A stretch of 64,000 nucleotides of DNA from Polynucleobacter parvulilacunae (GTDB lineage Bacteria > Pseudomonadota > Gammaproteobacteria > Burkholderiales > Burkholderiaceae), in contig NZ_JACVPW010000003.1 of the NCBI RefSeq assembly GCF_018881715.1, forward strand, positions 62,001 to 126,000, read 5' to 3'. Positions 43,117 to 53,429 of the stretch are shown one piece after another. Within the stretch, counting starts at the first letter, position 1, and each line of letters opens with the position of its first letter. The notes beneath the pieces are model-generated. The model worked only from the letters and a program-made list of their open reading frames with translations. It was not told the origin of the DNA and did no database searches. The translations under genes were made by a program, and so were the position numbers.

Positions 43117-43464
43117 TTAAGCCTTCTTCTTAGCTGGCTTTTCAGCAGCTTTAGCTTCTGCAGCAGCAGCTTTTTTCTCAGCTGTTTTAGCAGCGCCATC
43201 ACCGGAAGCTTTAGCAACAGCTTTAGTTCCGAATTTCTGACGGAATTTCTCAACACGACCAGCGGTATCCATAATTTTCTGGGTACCAGTGTAGAAAGGG
43301 TGTGATTCAGATGAAGTCTCGATCTTGGCCAATGGATATTCATTGCCATCTTCCCACTTGATTGTCTCTTTAGTAGACATAGTGGAGCGAGTCTTGAAGC
43401 TGAAGTTATTGGAAACGTCTACAAAGACGATTTCGCGATATTCGGGGTGAATGCCAGGTTTCAT
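43117..43464 (-). CDS. rpmE2: 50S ribosomal protein L31 type B, C-terminally extended
   Basis: The first about 85 residues are a typical zinc-free L31[77 protein letters not shown]. The last about 30 residues form a Lys/Ala-rich tail ([36 protein letters not shown], by parts). The whole is 115 residues, longer than the usual 85-90. The lack of the CxxC zinc motif makes this the type usually induced or used under zinc limitation, but it can also be the sole copy. It follows rho on the same strand. Confidence 0.92.
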   Translation of the reverse strand: MKPGIHPEYREIVFVDVSNNFSFKTRSTMSTKETIKWEDGNEYPLAKIETSSESHPFYTGTQKIMDTAGRVEKFRQKFGTKAVAKASGDGAAKTAEKKAAAAEAKAAEKPAKKKA

Positions 43465-43600
43465 GTTGAGTCCTATGAGCGGGTAGCCGTTTTAGTCAAA
43501 TTGACTTAAATACTTTCCCAGGTTTTAAAAGCAAGTTAATGGTGCAGCAAAGGCGAAATTATGCCATGAAATCAAGGACAAAGCTCGCTTTAGGAGTCTA

Positions 43601-43620
43601 AAAAGGGCCAAAACAGCCCC
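43601..43620 (-). terminator. Probable terminator of rho
   Basis: On the minus strand GGGGCTGTTTTGGCCC is followed by TTTTT. The stem is short (four to five GC pairs). It lies 14-33 bases past the rho stop. Confidence 0.45.
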
Positions 43621-43633
43621 CTAGACCCTTAAA

Positions 43634-44896
43634 TTAGCCTCCGCGACGCATTAAGTCGAAGAATTCACCATTGTTTTTGGTTGATTTGAGCTTATCTACG
43701 ATGAAGTTCATCGCCTCGATATCGTCCATATCTGCCAGCAATTTACGCAATACCCAGATCTTCTGGAGGTTCTCAGCTTTAACCAAGAGCTCCTCACGGC
43801 GGGTACCAGACTTATTGAGGTTAATAGATGGGTAAACACGACGCTCAGCCAAGCGACGCTCAAGGTGAACTTCCATATTGCCGGTGCCTTTGAATTCCTC
43901 ATAGATGAGGTCATCCATACGGCTACCCGTTTCAATCAGGGCAGTAGCGATGATGGTCAATGAACCGCCTTCTTCAATATTACGTGCAGCACCGAAGAAA
44001 CGCTTTGGACGTTGCAATGCGTTTGCATCCACACCACCAGAGAGTACTTTGCCTGATGAAGGAACAACTGTGTTGTATGCACGAGCAAGACGAGTAATCG
44101 AGTCAAGCAAGATGATGACATCTTTACCCATCTCCACTAAACGCTTAGCTTTTTCAATCACCATCTCGGCAACTTGTACGTGACGTACTGCTGGCTCATC
44201 AAAAGTAGAGGCAACCACTTCGCCGCGAACGGAGCGTTGCATTTCAGTAACTTCTTCAGGGCGCTCGTCAACGAGCAATACGATCAAAATCGCTTCAGGA
44301 TTATTGGCTGCAATTGCGTGAGCAATGTGCTGCATCATCACGGTCTTACCAGACTTTGGTGACGCCACGATCAAGCCACGTTGGCCGTAACCAATAGGGG
44401 AGATCATGTCGATGATGCGGCCAGTCAAGTTCTCTTCGGCCTTGATATCACGCTCTAAGCTGATAACGCGGTTTGGGTGCAAAGGCGTTAAATTCTCGAA
44501 CATGATGCGGTTCTTGAGGGCTTCTGGAGCCAAACCGTTGATCTTGTCTACCTTTACCAATGCAAAGTAACGCTCGCCATCTTTAGGTGTACGAACTTCA
44601 CCCTCAACGCTGTCGCCAGTATGTAAATTAAAGCGACGGATCTGCGCAGGGGAGATGTAAATGTCATCAGGAGAAGCCATGTATGAGGCTTCAGGAGAGC
44701 GCAAGAAACCAAAGCCATCAGGCAATACTTCCAAGGTACCGTCACCGAAAACAGTTTCACCAGCCTTCGCACGTTTTTTCAGAATGGCAAACATCAATTC
44801 TTGTTTGCGCATCCGTTGAGTGTTTTCAATCTCCAGGCTAGCTGCCATTTCAAGCAGAGCGGATACGTGGAGGACTTTGAGTTCAGTTAATTGCAT
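43634..44896 (-). CDS. rho: Transcription termination factor Rho
   Basis: This 420-residue hexameric RNA-dependent ATPase has the N-terminal cold-shock/RNA-binding domain ([41 protein letters not shown]). The ATPase core has the P-loop SPKSGKT near residue 180, [26 protein letters not shown] and [28 protein letters not shown]. It ends transcription at C-rich untranslated RNA. The gene order trxA-rho-rpmE is widespread in beta/gammaproteobacteria. The 257-base gap upstream (44897-45153) holds the trxA terminator and presumably its promoter and leader. Confidence 0.97.
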   Translation of the reverse strand: MQLTELKVLHVSALLEMAASLEIENTQRMRKQELMFAILKKRAKAGETVFGDGTLEVLPDGFGFLRSPEASYMASPDDIYISPAQIRRFNLHTGDSVEGEVRTPKDGERYFALVKVDKINGLAPEALKNRIMFENLTPLHPNRVISLERDIKAEENLTGRIIDMISPIGYGQRGLIVASPKSGKTVMMQHIAHAIAANNPEAILIVLLVDERPEEVTEMQRSVRGEVVASTFDEPAVRHVQVAEMVIEKAKRLVEMGKDVIILLDSITRLARAYNTVVPSSGKVLSGGVDANALQRPKRFFGAARNIEEGGSLTIIATALIETGSRMDDLIYEEFKGTGNMEVHLERRLAERRVYPSINLNKSGTRREELLVKAENLQKIWVLRKLLADMDDIEAMNFIVDKLKSTKNNGEFFDLMRRGG

Positions 44897-45111
44897 GTGG
44901 TTCTCGGGTGTTGATAAAGATAAAAATAAATAAGGGAAATTTGTTTTAGGGTATTGCCGCGCTGATCAAGATCACGCAGATGTGGAAAAACAGAATTTTT
45001 GGAATTTGCTAAAAGAAGGGGGAGATAAATTGCTGAAAATCGGAGCACTGATTAGTGCGTTTGAGTAATACTACACTAAAAAACGGGTCTGGCAACTGCG
45101 GGAAATCGATA

Positions 45112-45144
45112 AAAACCACAGGCTCAGCTGGTGAACCTGTGGTC
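45112..45144 (-). terminator. Terminator of trxA
   Basis: ACCACAGG (45116-45123) pairs with CCTGTGGT (45137-45144), with a 13-base loop. On the minus strand a run of T follows. It sits 10 bases past the trxA stop. Confidence 0.8.
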
Positions 45145-45153
45145 TGAGACTAT

Positions 45154-45480
45154 TTACAGATGACTATCAATAAACGCAGTCAACTGGGATTTGGCCAAAG
45201 CGCCTACTTTTTGAGCAGCCACGGTGCCATTTTTGAAGAGGATCAAGGTAGGAATGCCGCGAATATTGAACTGGGCAGGAACACCTTGGTTCTCATCTAC
45301 GTTCATTTTTGCGATCTGTAGCTTGTCGCCATACTCGCCAGCGAGCTCTTCCAGAATCGGACCAATCATTTTGCAAGGACCGCACCACTCAGCCCAGAAG
45401 TCGAGCAGAACAGGTTTATCGGACTTGAGGACGTCTTGTTCGAAAGAGGCGTCAGTTACATATTTAATGCCGGCACTCAT
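45154..45480 (-). CDS. trxA: Thioredoxin
   Basis: This 108-residue cytoplasmic thioredoxin has the active-site WCGPCKM (C33, C36), [29 protein letters not shown] and the cis-Pro region [12 protein letters not shown]. It donates electrons to ribonucleotide reductase, PAPS reductase and oxidised proteins. It is divergent from addB; the promoters lie in 45481-45590. It ends in a strong terminator before rho. Confidence 0.95.
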   Translation of the reverse strand: MSAGIKYVTDASFEQDVLKSDKPVLLDFWAEWCGPCKMIGPILEELAGEYGDKLQIAKMNVDENQGVPAQFNIRGIPTLILFKNGTVAAQKVGALAKSQLTAFIDSHL

Positions 45481-45590
45481 GAAAATTCCTTATTTAGACT
45501 TATTTAGCGAGTTATTTAATTATGTCGTTACAACGCTTATATTAGCAATAAGCGGAACGTTCTGCTCAAAACAGATAAATTACTCTATTA

Positions 45591-48500
45591 ATGTCTCAGC
45601 CTTTCCCTGCCATTTCTGATCAAAAGCAGCCACAAGCATGGGCAATCACGCCCAATAGCCAAGCGCTTGCCCAATTGGCAAAAGGAATTTGGGATTGTGC
45701 AGTGCAAACCAATCAACGCCCCTTGGTGGTGCTCAGTACTGCTGGTCCACTGATTGGGGTAAGGGCAGCTTTAGAGCAAAACCGACCAAAAGACCTGCCA
45801 AGCAGCATCGCCTTTCTACCCCAAGTAATTAGTTTTACGGATTGGCTAGAAGCGGCGCCAGGCGCATGGAAGTTTCCCAAGAAACAAAGTGATCTTGAGA
45901 GATGGCTGTCAGTCTTTGTAAATTTACGCAAACATAAAACATTGCAAGCGTGGTTTAAGGCAGAGAGTGAAGCAGGGGCCTGGGGATTAGCGCAAGCGGT
46001 GATTGACGCATGTGACGCACTATCTGAGGCAGTTGTTCCGCAACTACAAGATGAACTGAACACTCTCTTAAATACGCATGCATTGGACACTGAAACTTGG
46101 CTTAAAAAAGTAGAGCTTGTTTTAGATCAAGCGATAGCTAAAGCATATGTAGGGCTCTCGCGTAATGTTGTAGATGAAGAGTCTGCGGTGCTTCTCACTT
46201 TCTGGCGTTATCTAACCAGCGTTGGCGATCCAGTTATTCGAAAGCATTTAGCAATGGCTGCGCATATGCAGGCAGCAATGGTTAATGCAGAAAATCAACA
46301 TAACAATGTGCGCCCATTTATTTGGGTGCAGACCGCAGATCCAAAGCCAATTGATCAAGAGTTAATCAATCGATACCTGAATGATTACGCGCAGTTCGCG
46401 CCAGTAGTCGGTGTAGACAGTGACTGGAATTCAGTAGCCCTGTGGTCTGAGGCTCTTTGTGGACTTGATGAAGGCGGCAATATCGCATCTGCAAACCCTG
46501 CAGAAGAATCTCAAGTGAATAGCAATATTCAGGCAAATAGAAATGATGATTGGCGCTTGTTAGCGGCAAGACGCTTTGAAGAATTAGCATGGGCTGCAAC
46601 AAAATCGATTGAATCGCATCTTATTGCCGGCAAGAAAAATATTGCCTTAGTTGCACAAGATCGTTTGGCAGCCCGAAGGGCGCGAGCACTGTTAAGTCGC
46701 TTAGGTAATGCTTTACGTATACGTGATGAAACGGGTTGGAAGTTATCCACCACCAGAGCGGCAGCTGCCTTCGATAGCTGGCTTGAAGTGATACGTGCTC
46801 CCAAAGAGGGGCCTAGTGCAAGCGCACTGCTAGAGTTTTTGCAAAATCCTTATTTTGATCTAGCACATAGCCTGAATAAATCTCCCGAGGCATGTATTGG
46901 TCTGCTTGCTCAGCTGGAAGATATTTTGATTGCCAGTCAAGCGAAGTCAGGATGGGAAACTTTCCTCATGGCAATAGAGCGAGCCAATAAACATGCGGCT
47001 TCTAATGGCGGCTCTCCTAATGAGCATTTAATCGATCTCATTAAGTTTGTGAGACGCCTGCACGCAGCTTGGCAGCAATTGTCAGTAGATTGTTCTAGCG
47101 CTTACGATCTTTTGCAAAAAAACCTGCTAGAGACAGGCATGGCCGGCAGACTAGATCAGGACGCTGCTGGCAAGCAGCTTCTAGACATGCTTAATGGCTT
47201 TAATCTGAATGGCGGCATTTATAGCAATTTGAAGATGAGATTGCCCGAATGGCTGAGTCTTTTAAAGACGGTGATGGAAGAGGCGACCTATGAAGAGGCT
47301 GGTACAGAAGCGCAAGCTACTTTAAGCATTTTGCCGCTGAGCTCAACACGCTTGCGTCAATTTGACGCGGTAGTATTGGTGGGGTGCGATGAACAGCAGC
47401 TGCCGGCATTTGCTGAGCCGCCATTATTTTTCTCGGATACGCTAAATCGCTATCTCAAGTCCTCCACAATTGCTGCTCAATTTGTACAGCAGGCGAGAGA
47501 TCTCTCTCAATTACTAGTCTCTTGTAAGCAGGTGGATCTTCTCTGGCAGAGTAAAAGTAAAAGTGGTGAGCCTCTGCGTCCATCCGCTTGGATTCAACGG
47601 CTGCAGACCCAATTAAAAACCTGGAAAGCGATTGAGGTTAAGCCAGGGATATATGAGGGTAGGTCACAACCGATTCAGATGTCTGTGAGTGTGCCGGATA
47701 CCGATCTGGCGATCCCGGTAACGGTTTCACCCAGTGCCTATAAGGCTTTGCGCGATTGTCCTTATCGCTATTACGTCGGTAGCTTATTAGGCTTACGTAA
47801 AGCGAAAGAATTTGAGGAGGGGTTTGATGCCTCTTTAGCAGGTCAAACCTTGCATGCTTTACTTAAGACTTTTTTTCAAGCATTGAAAACGGAAGACGAA
47901 AAATTGCACTCACCAATTCATGATGGTGCCCAAGCGCGCCGTCAATGGATGATTGATCATTTAATGAAATATTCAGAGAAAGAATTTGAGCGTCTGATTG
48001 CTGGTGATGCAAGGGTATTAGGAACGCTAAGAGATTGGCAAAAACAAATCCCAAGTTTTGTTGATTGGCAGATTCAGAGAGAGGGCGAAGGCTGGCGTTA
48101 TCACGATGCTGAGCTGACAGTTGGCTTTACATTGAGTTTGACTGATCCAGCGGGTGTGCAAAGAGATGTTCGTATTGCAGGGCGTGCCGATCGATTTGAT
48201 ATTCATCAATCTGATAGCTCTGCAGCGGCTGTTATTGACTATAAAAATCAAAAGATGAAAAAGATTGTCGATCGTGCCGAGAATATCTTGGATGATCCAC
48301 AGTTATTAATCTATGCGCGTGCTGCCAATGAAAATGCCATCGCAGCCCATATTCCAGGTCGTACAGTAGGTGAGGCACAGTGGGTAAGCCTCAAGGCCGA
48401 GTTGGATAAAGGCGAGGATAAAAGCATTCGGTCACATGCAGTAGAAAATATGCCCGAGCTGATGATTCAGTTTTCTGAGCAAATCACTCAAGACTTAAAT

Positions 48501-48596
48501 AGCTTATGGGCGCGTAAGCCCATGCAAGCATTTGCGCCCGATAGCGTCTGCCAATACTGTGAAGCTAGGGGCATTTGTAGGAAGGGGATGTGGTGA
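45591..48596 (+). CDS. addB: AddB-type nuclease/helicase-like subunit
   Basis: This 1001-residue protein is the inactive-helicase-plus-nuclease partner of AddA. It has a RecB-type nuclease in its C-terminal quarter: LRDCPYRYYVGSLLGL (first Fe-S Cys near 723), LAGQTLHALLKTFF, RADRFD and VIDYKNQKMKK (catalytic Asp and Lys). The final CQYCEARGICRKG supplies the three remaining Fe-S cysteines. The helicase-like front half is degenerate (for example LSTAGPLIGVRAA with no Walker A), as usual for AddB. Its TGA overlaps the GTG start of addA, so the two are coupled. The pair processes DNA double-strand ends for recombination. Confidence 0.82.
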   Translation: MSQPFPAISDQKQPQAWAITPNSQALAQLAKGIWDCAVQTNQRPLVVLSTAGPLIGVRAALEQNRPKDLPSSIAFLPQVISFTDWLEAAPGAWKFPKKQSDLERWLSVFVNLRKHKTLQAWFKAESEAGAWGLAQAVIDACDALSEAVVPQLQDELNTLLNTHALDTETWLKKVELVLDQAIAKAYVGLSRNVVDEESAVLLTFWRYLTSVGDPVIRKHLAMAAHMQAAMVNAENQHNNVRPFIWVQTADPKPIDQELINRYLNDYAQFAPVVGVDSDWNSVALWSEALCGLDEGGNIASANPAEESQVNSNIQANRNDDWRLLAARRFEELAWAATKSIESHLIAGKKNIALVAQDRLAARRARALLSRLGNALRIRDETGWKLSTTRAAAAFDSWLEVIRAPKEGPSASALLEFLQNPYFDLAHSLNKSPEACIGLLAQLEDILIASQAKSGWETFLMAIERANKHAASNGGSPNEHLIDLIKFVRRLHAAWQQLSVDCSSAYDLLQKNLLETGMAGRLDQDAAGKQLLDMLNGFNLNGGIYSNLKMRLPEWLSLLKTVMEEATYEEAGTEAQATLSILPLSSTRLRQFDAVVLVGCDEQQLPAFAEPPLFFSDTLNRYLKSSTIAAQFVQQARDLSQLLVSCKQVDLLWQSKSKSGEPLRPSAWIQRLQTQLKTWKAIEVKPGIYEGRSQPIQMSVSVPDTDLAIPVTVSPSAYKALRDCPYRYYVGSLLGLRKAKEFEEGFDASLAGQTLHALLKTFFQALKTEDEKLHSPIHDGAQARRQWMIDHLMKYSEKEFERLIAGDARVLGTLRDWQKQIPSFVDWQIQREGEGWRYHDAELTVGFTLSLTDPAGVQRDVRIAGRADRFDIHQSDSSAAAVIDYKNQKMKKIVDRAENILDDPQLLIYARAANENAIAAHIPGRTVGEAQWVSLKAELDKGEDKSIRSHAVENMPELMIQFSEQITQDLNSLWARKPMQAFAPDSVCQYCEARGICRKGMW

Positions 48597-51500
48597 GCGA
48601 AGAGTTCAATTATTCCTTAGCCTGCAATCCAGAGAGATCGGTGATTGTTTCTGCTTGTGCTGGTAGTGGCAAAACTTGGCTATTAGTAGCTCGCATGATC
48701 CGGTTATTGCTAGCTGGTGCGGCGCCGCAGGAGATCTTGGCGCTCACCTTTACTCGTAAAGCGGCACAAGAGATGCGTGATCGTCTCTATGGTTTATTGG
48801 AAGAGTTTTCTGTTGCGGATGACGCAACACTAACGCATGAATTACAAATCAGGGGTCTAACAAAAGCAGAAGCCATTCAACTGTTATCCCATGCTAGAGC
48901 CCTGTACATGAAGGTCTTGTCTAGTCCTCAGGCGCTTGTTATTGATACCTTCCACGGTTGGTTTGGGCGCCTACTTGGCGCAGCCCCAGTATCAGCAGAG
49001 GTGCAGCCTGGCTTCAATCTACGCGAAGATGCTAAACGCCTGCAAGAAGAGTGCATGGAAGATTGGTGGGGCAATCTTCCAGAAGATTTAAAAAAGCACT
49101 ATGACGTATTGCTGGCAGAGTTTGGTGCGAGTGAAACCCAAAAGTTTTTGATGGGTAATTACAGTCTCTTTAAGCAAAGAGGTGCATGGACTTTCTTTAA
49201 AGATGCATGCATTACTAAGAACATAAAACCAGTCGATTTCTTAAGCAAAGTCTTGCCGTACATTAGCAAGAAAAATCCACTTGAAGCATTTTGGCAGCGC
49301 CCCGGCACCAAGAAGGATCTAGAAGCGCTCTATAAATGCTTTAGTAACGGTACGCCAACACAAATTGGTAAAGCAGAGTATCTCAAGCAAGTAATTGAGC
49401 ATCATGATGCTAACGGCTCCGTAATGGATATCGCAAATGAGTTTCAAACTTACTTTTTGACTCAGGCCCGTACTTCATTGGCGGATATTGCCAAAACTTC
49501 TGCCCCCATGCTCAAGTACCTAGATAAAACGGGCGGAGATCCGGTAGAGATTACGGCGATTCGTAATGCTTGGGTAGAGGCCTATGAAGCTTTCTTTGTC
49601 TGGCAAAGTGAGCATCTAGTTCATGAGCTCAATCTTGCTTGGTTTGCCATGAGTGAAGCAATGCTCGTTCATATGGAAAAAGCCAAAGAGGCTATGCGTG
49701 TGCGCGACTTCGATGACTTGGAGATTGGCGTGAGTCAATTAATGACTAGCTCCGCCAATGCATCCTATCTGCAAGCCCGCTTGGATGCAAAGTACAAACA
49801 TATTTTGATTGATGAGTTTCAGGATACCAATCCATTGCAGTGGCAAATCTTGCGCTCATGGTTAGATGGCTATGGTGAAGATGGTTCAATGCCAAGCGTC
49901 TTCATTGTCGGTGATCCCAAGCAATCTATTTATCGCTTCCGGCGCGCTGATCCACGGTTATTTGATAGCGCTAGAGATTTTCTGGTGAGCAAGTTAAATG
50001 CAGCCGCTTTATCTCAAAATACTACTCGCAGAAATGCACCTGCTATTAATGATGCGGTTAATCAGGTATTTTTAGCGGGCGCTTTACCGGAGAGTTATCA
50101 ATACGCTAAACAAGCTACAGCTTGGAAGCCTTTGCAGGATCGCTTACCAGAAGAGATTTATGCAGCAGTGGGTGAGGCGCAATTACTACCGCTAATTGGG
50201 CGCGTAGACGAGGAGCAACCAGAGAGAGATGGTTCTGCTTTTGATGCTGCAATTCGAGATTCTGGTCAAACCAGTGATGTGCAGCAGCGCTATGAAGAGG
50301 GTAAGCAAATTAGCCGCTTAATTCGCCACGTGATTGCCACACGTCAAGTGATGGATAAAAAAGATGGTCAAGATTGTTGGCGCCCAGCAAGAGCTAGCGA
50401 CTTCATTCTGTTGGTTAAGCGTCGTAAATATTTGCCACAGTTCGAAAGAGCTCTTCGTGAGGCAGGTTTGGCTTATGACAGCACTCGCTTGGGCGGCCTT
50501 CTTAATACATTAGAGATTGATGACTTAATTGCATTGCTCACGGTTTTGGTTTCTCCTCGCCATGATTTGCCATTAGCCCAGGTTTTGCGTAGCCCGATTT
50601 TTGGCTTCACTGAAGCGCATATGCAAGAACTCAGCATGAGTGTGAATGGCAATCAGCAGGGCTATCGCTGTTGGTGGGATGCTTTACAGGATAGTCAAAA
50701 CCCACATATCCAAAAGGCTGCAAGGTATTTGGAGCATTGGCGCGGGCTAGGCGAGGTATTACCAGTGCAGGACTTACTGGATTTGATTTATCACGAGAGC
50801 AATTTGCGCGTGAGCTATGCCGTTGCCGCTCAAAATCTAGCAAGGGCACAAGTCCTGGCCAATCTAGATGCTTTTCTAGAGCTCGCCTTAAATCAAGATG
50901 GCGGTCGCTATCCAAGCTTAAGTCGCTTCATTGATGAGATGAATGCAATGCGCCGTGGCGATGATGATGAAACGCCAGATGAGGGCGATGTTGAGGCTGA
51001 AGCTAATGAAGATATTGGTGAGGTAGATGAGCAAAGCGAGATGTCAGAGGAGGATCGTCATAAGCGTGTACGTTTAATGACAATTCATGGGGCTAAAGGA
51101 TTGGAGTCGCCCTTTGTCATCATGCTCGACGCAAATAATACCGAGTGGCGCGCGCCACATCGCGGCATTCTCCTGGATTGGTCGCCAGAGCATGAGAGCC
51201 CGACACATCTCTCCCTGTATACCTCTAAGACCCTCACGGGTGAGCGTAGCGCTATCTTCAAAAAGGAAAATGAAGTTAGTCAAAATGAAAACTGGAACCT
51301 TCTCTACGTTGCGATGACTAGAGCCAAGCAGGGCTTATGGCTGAGCGGCGCGGCTAACAGTAGCAAGACTGGTCTGAATGAGCGCTCTTGGTATGGCAGA
51401 GCTTTGGCCGCAGGTGTTCCTATGTTAGACATCAATACCCCTGATCTTAAAGATATGCCCATAGAACAACGCGATATGCAGTTGGAGCTGGGAAGTACGC

Positions 51501-52108
51501 CATTTACGATTGATCACTTTCAGATTGCGTGGGATCAGGCTAAGACTCATTATCAAGACTCAATTGCAAAGATTGAGAGTGGCGCCTTAGCTAAAGCGCT
51601 TGCAGAAAAAACCTTAGAACAAGCAAAAGCGGAGCCTGACCCAGAAATTTTGGAAGAGGGCACGAACTTCCACAAATTACTTGAGTTCCTCACGCCGGAT
51701 TCTAGTAATGAGGCAGTCTCACCTATGCCAAGCGAGCAAGAGCTCATGAACTGGCTTGGCGTTGATCAGGAGGGTGCAAATAAACTGATTGCACGCGTCC
51801 AAAAAGTGCTGACAACCCCAGAGCTCAAGCCTTATCTGACATCAGGCGAGTGGGTGCAGGCTTGGAATGAGTTAGATATCGCTAGCGAAGATGGCAAGAG
51901 CTACCGCATGGACCGATTGGTGGAGCTCGATGATCATTTGGCCATCATTGATTACAAGTTGACCATCCCAGAAGCAGGTAGCGAGAAATATGAAAAGTAT
52001 CGCAAGCAGTTGCAGGGCTATCAGGCTGAACTAGCCAGAATTAGAAAAGACAAGCCAAACAAGGCTTATTTGATTTCTGCGCAAGGCGAGATCAAGGAGA
52101 TCTATTAA
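48590..52108 (+). CDS. addA: AddA-type UvrD/RecB-family helicase-nuclease
   Basis: Translation starts at GTG 48590 or 48593, inside the end of addB. The 1172-residue protein has SF1 helicase motifs: Walker A SACAGSGKTW near residue 22, VIDTFHGWFGRLLG, ILIDEFQDTNPLQWQILR (motif II), VGDPKQSIYRFRRADP, MTIHGAKGLESPFVIM and LLYVAMTRAKQGLWL. A RecB-type nuclease follows, with EGTNFHKLLEFL, YRMDRLVELDDHLAIIDYKL and QLQGYQAEL. Both subunits thus appear to carry nuclease sites, as in AddAB. It works with AddB on double-strand breaks. An acidic insertion (DDDETPDEGDVEAEANEDIGEVDEQ-like) lies around residue 785-815. Confidence 0.88.
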   Translation: MVSEEFNYSLACNPERSVIVSACAGSGKTWLLVARMIRLLLAGAAPQEILALTFTRKAAQEMRDRLYGLLEEFSVADDATLTHELQIRGLTKAEAIQLLSHARALYMKVLSSPQALVIDTFHGWFGRLLGAAPVSAEVQPGFNLREDAKRLQEECMEDWWGNLPEDLKKHYDVLLAEFGASETQKFLMGNYSLFKQRGAWTFFKDACITKNIKPVDFLSKVLPYISKKNPLEAFWQRPGTKKDLEALYKCFSNGTPTQIGKAEYLKQVIEHHDANGSVMDIANEFQTYFLTQARTSLADIAKTSAPMLKYLDKTGGDPVEITAIRNAWVEAYEAFFVWQSEHLVHELNLAWFAMSEAMLVHMEKAKEAMRVRDFDDLEIGVSQLMTSSANASYLQARLDAKYKHILIDEFQDTNPLQWQILRSWLDGYGEDGSMPSVFIVGDPKQSIYRFRRADPRLFDSARDFLVSKLNAAALSQNTTRRNAPAINDAVNQVFLAGALPESYQYAKQATAWKPLQDRLPEEIYAAVGEAQLLPLIGRVDEEQPERDGSAFDAAIRDSGQTSDVQQRYEEGKQISRLIRHVIATRQVMDKKDGQDCWRPARASDFILLVKRRKYLPQFERALREAGLAYDSTRLGGLLNTLEIDDLIALLTVLVSPRHDLPLAQVLRSPIFGFTEAHMQELSMSVNGNQQGYRCWWDALQDSQNPHIQKAARYLEHWRGLGEVLPVQDLLDLIYHESNLRVSYAVAAQNLARAQVLANLDAFLELALNQDGGRYPSLSRFIDEMNAMRRGDDDETPDEGDVEAEANEDIGEVDEQSEMSEEDRHKRVRLMTIHGAKGLESPFVIMLDANNTEWRAPHRGILLDWSPEHESPTHLSLYTSKTLTGERSAIFKKENEVSQNENWNLLYVAMTRAKQGLWLSGAANSSKTGLNERSWYGRALAAGVPMLDINTPDLKDMPIEQRDMQLELGSTPFTIDHFQIAWDQAKTHYQDSIAKIESGALAKALAEKTLEQAKAEPDPEILEEGTNFHKLLEFLTPDSSNEAVSPMPSEQELMNWLGVDQEGANKLIARVQKVLTTPELKPYLTSGEWVQAWNELDIASEDGKSYRMDRLVELDDHLAIIDYKLTIPEAGSEKYEKYRKQLQGYQAELARIRKDKPNKAYLISAQGEIKEIY

Positions 52109-52162
52109 ACTGAATCAATCGGTTTAGCAACCTCGTCTTACTTCATTCTTTAGGAAATCCCC

Positions 52163-52666
52163 ATGGCAATTTCAATGTACCAAGTATCAATCCCGCAATT
52201 TACAAAGATGCTCACCAACCTTTCGAACATCCTCAAAAAGGGTGAAGAATTTGCGGGTGCCAAGGGCCTTGATAGCAAAGTGTTGGTAGAGGGTCGGCTT
52301 GCTCCAGATATGTTTCCGCTAACTAAGCAAATTCAAATTGCTTGTGATCTAGTAAAAAATGGCATGGCGCGCATAGCTGGTGTTGAGTCGCCTAAATTTG
52401 AAGATGATGAGGTAACCTTTGCGGACCTTCAGGAGCGAATTGCTAAAACCATTGCTTTTGCTAATAGCCTCAAACCAGAGCAGATTAATGGCACCGAAGC
52501 GAAAGAAATTAAGTTCTCGATTAAAGAGTGGAGCTTTGAGTTTGTCGGTGAGCAGTATTTACTGACTTGGATTACTCCTAATTTCTACTTTCATGTGACT
52601 ACGGCTTATGACATCCTGCGTCACAACGGGGTAGAAATCGGGAAGACGGATTATTTGGGCGGTTAA
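52163..52666 (+). CDS. DUF1993-family protein
   Basis: This 167-residue protein has MYQVSIPQFTKMLTNLSNILKKGEEFA, RLAPDMFPLTKQIQIACDLVKNGMARIAG, EVTFADLQERIAKTIAFANSL and HVTTAYDILRHNGVEIGKTDYLG, which match DUF1993. The family has a DinB-like four-helix bundle, sometimes metal-binding; its function is unknown. It lies 54 bases after addA and may be on the same transcript. A terminator follows at 52808. Confidence 0.8.
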   Translation: MAISMYQVSIPQFTKMLTNLSNILKKGEEFAGAKGLDSKVLVEGRLAPDMFPLTKQIQIACDLVKNGMARIAGVESPKFEDDEVTFADLQERIAKTIAFANSLKPEQINGTEAKEIKFSIKEWSFEFVGEQYLLTWITPNFYFHVTTAYDILRHNGVEIGKTDYLGG

Positions 52667-52676
52667 ACTAGGGGCC

Positions 52677-52793
52677 ATGGATCACTTTACTAAGCTCGTC
52701 GACATTGCGCAGCCTTGGCTGTATCGCGCCAGCATTTATCTTTCAAATGCTTTTGTCGACGACCCGGCGATCCTGGCCTTTGCTTTTTGCTAA
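52677..52793 (+). CDS. Doubtful 38-residue ORF after DUF1993 gene
   Basis: An ATG at 52677 with an AGGGG sequence just upstream opens a 38-codon frame beginning MDHFTKLVDIAQPWLYRA and ending ILAFAFC. It has no recognised family. It could be a small protein, a remnant or chance. It ends just before a hairpin (CTTTGCT at 52778-52784 with AGCAAAG at 52795-52801) and the terminator at 52808. Confidence 0.25.
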   Translation: MDHFTKLVDIAQPWLYRASIYLSNAFVDDPAILAFAFC

Positions 52794-52807
52794 GAGCAAA
52801 GCAGCCT

Positions 52808-52834
52808 TAAAAAGCCACCTACGGGTGGTTTTTT
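52808..52834 (+). terminator. Rho-independent terminator before umuD
   Basis: CCACC (52815-52819) and GGTGG (52824-52828) with a TACG loop are followed by TTTTTT. It ends the transcript from the DUF1993 gene and isolates the SOS unit. Confidence 0.75.
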
Positions 52835-52904
52835 GTTGCCTAAATTTTGAGCAAATAGCCCTAAAACAACAAAAAGAGCTTCATTTTTGCGGTTTTTACA
52901 TATA

Positions 52905-52920
52905 CTGTATAAACATACAG
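52905..52920 (+). promoter_or_regulatory. LexA (SOS) box upstream of umuD
   Basis: CTGTATAAACATACAG is a perfect CTGT-N8-ACAG LexA site with AT-rich centre. It ends 7 bases before the first ATG of umuD. A possible -10 (TATAAA, 52908-52913) lies inside it, so bound LexA would block initiation and the leader would be very short. Confidence 0.88.
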
Positions 52921-52927
52921 TATATTA

Positions 52928-53428
52928 ATGACTATGACGCAAGCGATGAACTCCGCAAAAGTAACTCTTACCCAGGCACCACAAGCCTTGGCAGGGCATT
53001 TTGCCGCCTATGAGCTCAAGCTTCTAAGTCACCGAATGTCAGCTGGATTCCCTAGTCCAGCGGCAGATTATGCTGAGGACGGCTTAGATCTGAACCATTA
53101 CCTCGTTCAAAACAAGCCAGCTACTTTCATGTTTACCGTGAAGGGGGACTCTATGTTGGGCGCGGGGATTTGCGATGGCGATAAGGTAGTCGTTGATAAA
53201 GCCCTCAAGCCAAAACATAAAGATATCGTGGTCGCCGTTGTTGATAGCGAATACACCATCAAGCGCCTCTATCAATTACGCGGCCGTATTGAGCTGCAAC
53301 CAGAAAATCCTAACTATCAACCCATTACCTTTAACGAAGGCAGCGAGCTACAAATCTGGGGTGTGGTTGTTGGGGTAGTGCGTAAGTACAGTAATGCGAG
53401 CACTAGATACAGCAAAGAAGGGAAGTGA
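52928..53428 (+). CDS. umuD: Pol V subunit / SOS autoprotease UmuD
   Basis: This 166-residue protein has the LexA/UmuD S24 protease fold. The probable cleavage site is A39-G40 (MSA/GFPSPA), catalytic Ser75 (GDSML) and Lys112 (YTIKRLY). The spacings of 36 and 37 residues equal those of E. coli UmuD (C24-G25, S60, K97). RecA-stimulated self-cleavage would yield UmuD', the active partner of UmuC. The N-terminus is uncertain: in-frame ATG codons lie at 52928, 52934 and 52946, and none has a clear ribosome-binding site. It overlaps the LexA-controlled promoter and precedes umuC by one base. Confidence 0.92.
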   Translation: MTMTQAMNSAKVTLTQAPQALAGHFAAYELKLLSHRMSAGFPSPAADYAEDGLDLNHYLVQNKPATFMFTVKGDSMLGAGICDGDKVVVDKALKPKHKDIVVAVVDSEYTIKRLYQLRGRIELQPENPNYQPITFNEGSELQIWGVVVGVVRKYSNASTRYSKEGK

Positions 53429-53429
53429 T

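Noticed and set aside
43030..43305. 91-residue plus-strand frame with Ser/Phe/Cys runs
   Set aside because: Antisense of the Lys/Ala tail of rpmE2, which produces the Ser/Phe runs.
52705..53013. 102-residue plus-strand frame across the LexA box
   Set aside because: Runs through a terminator, the LexA site and the start of umuD in another frame; composition is not protein-like.
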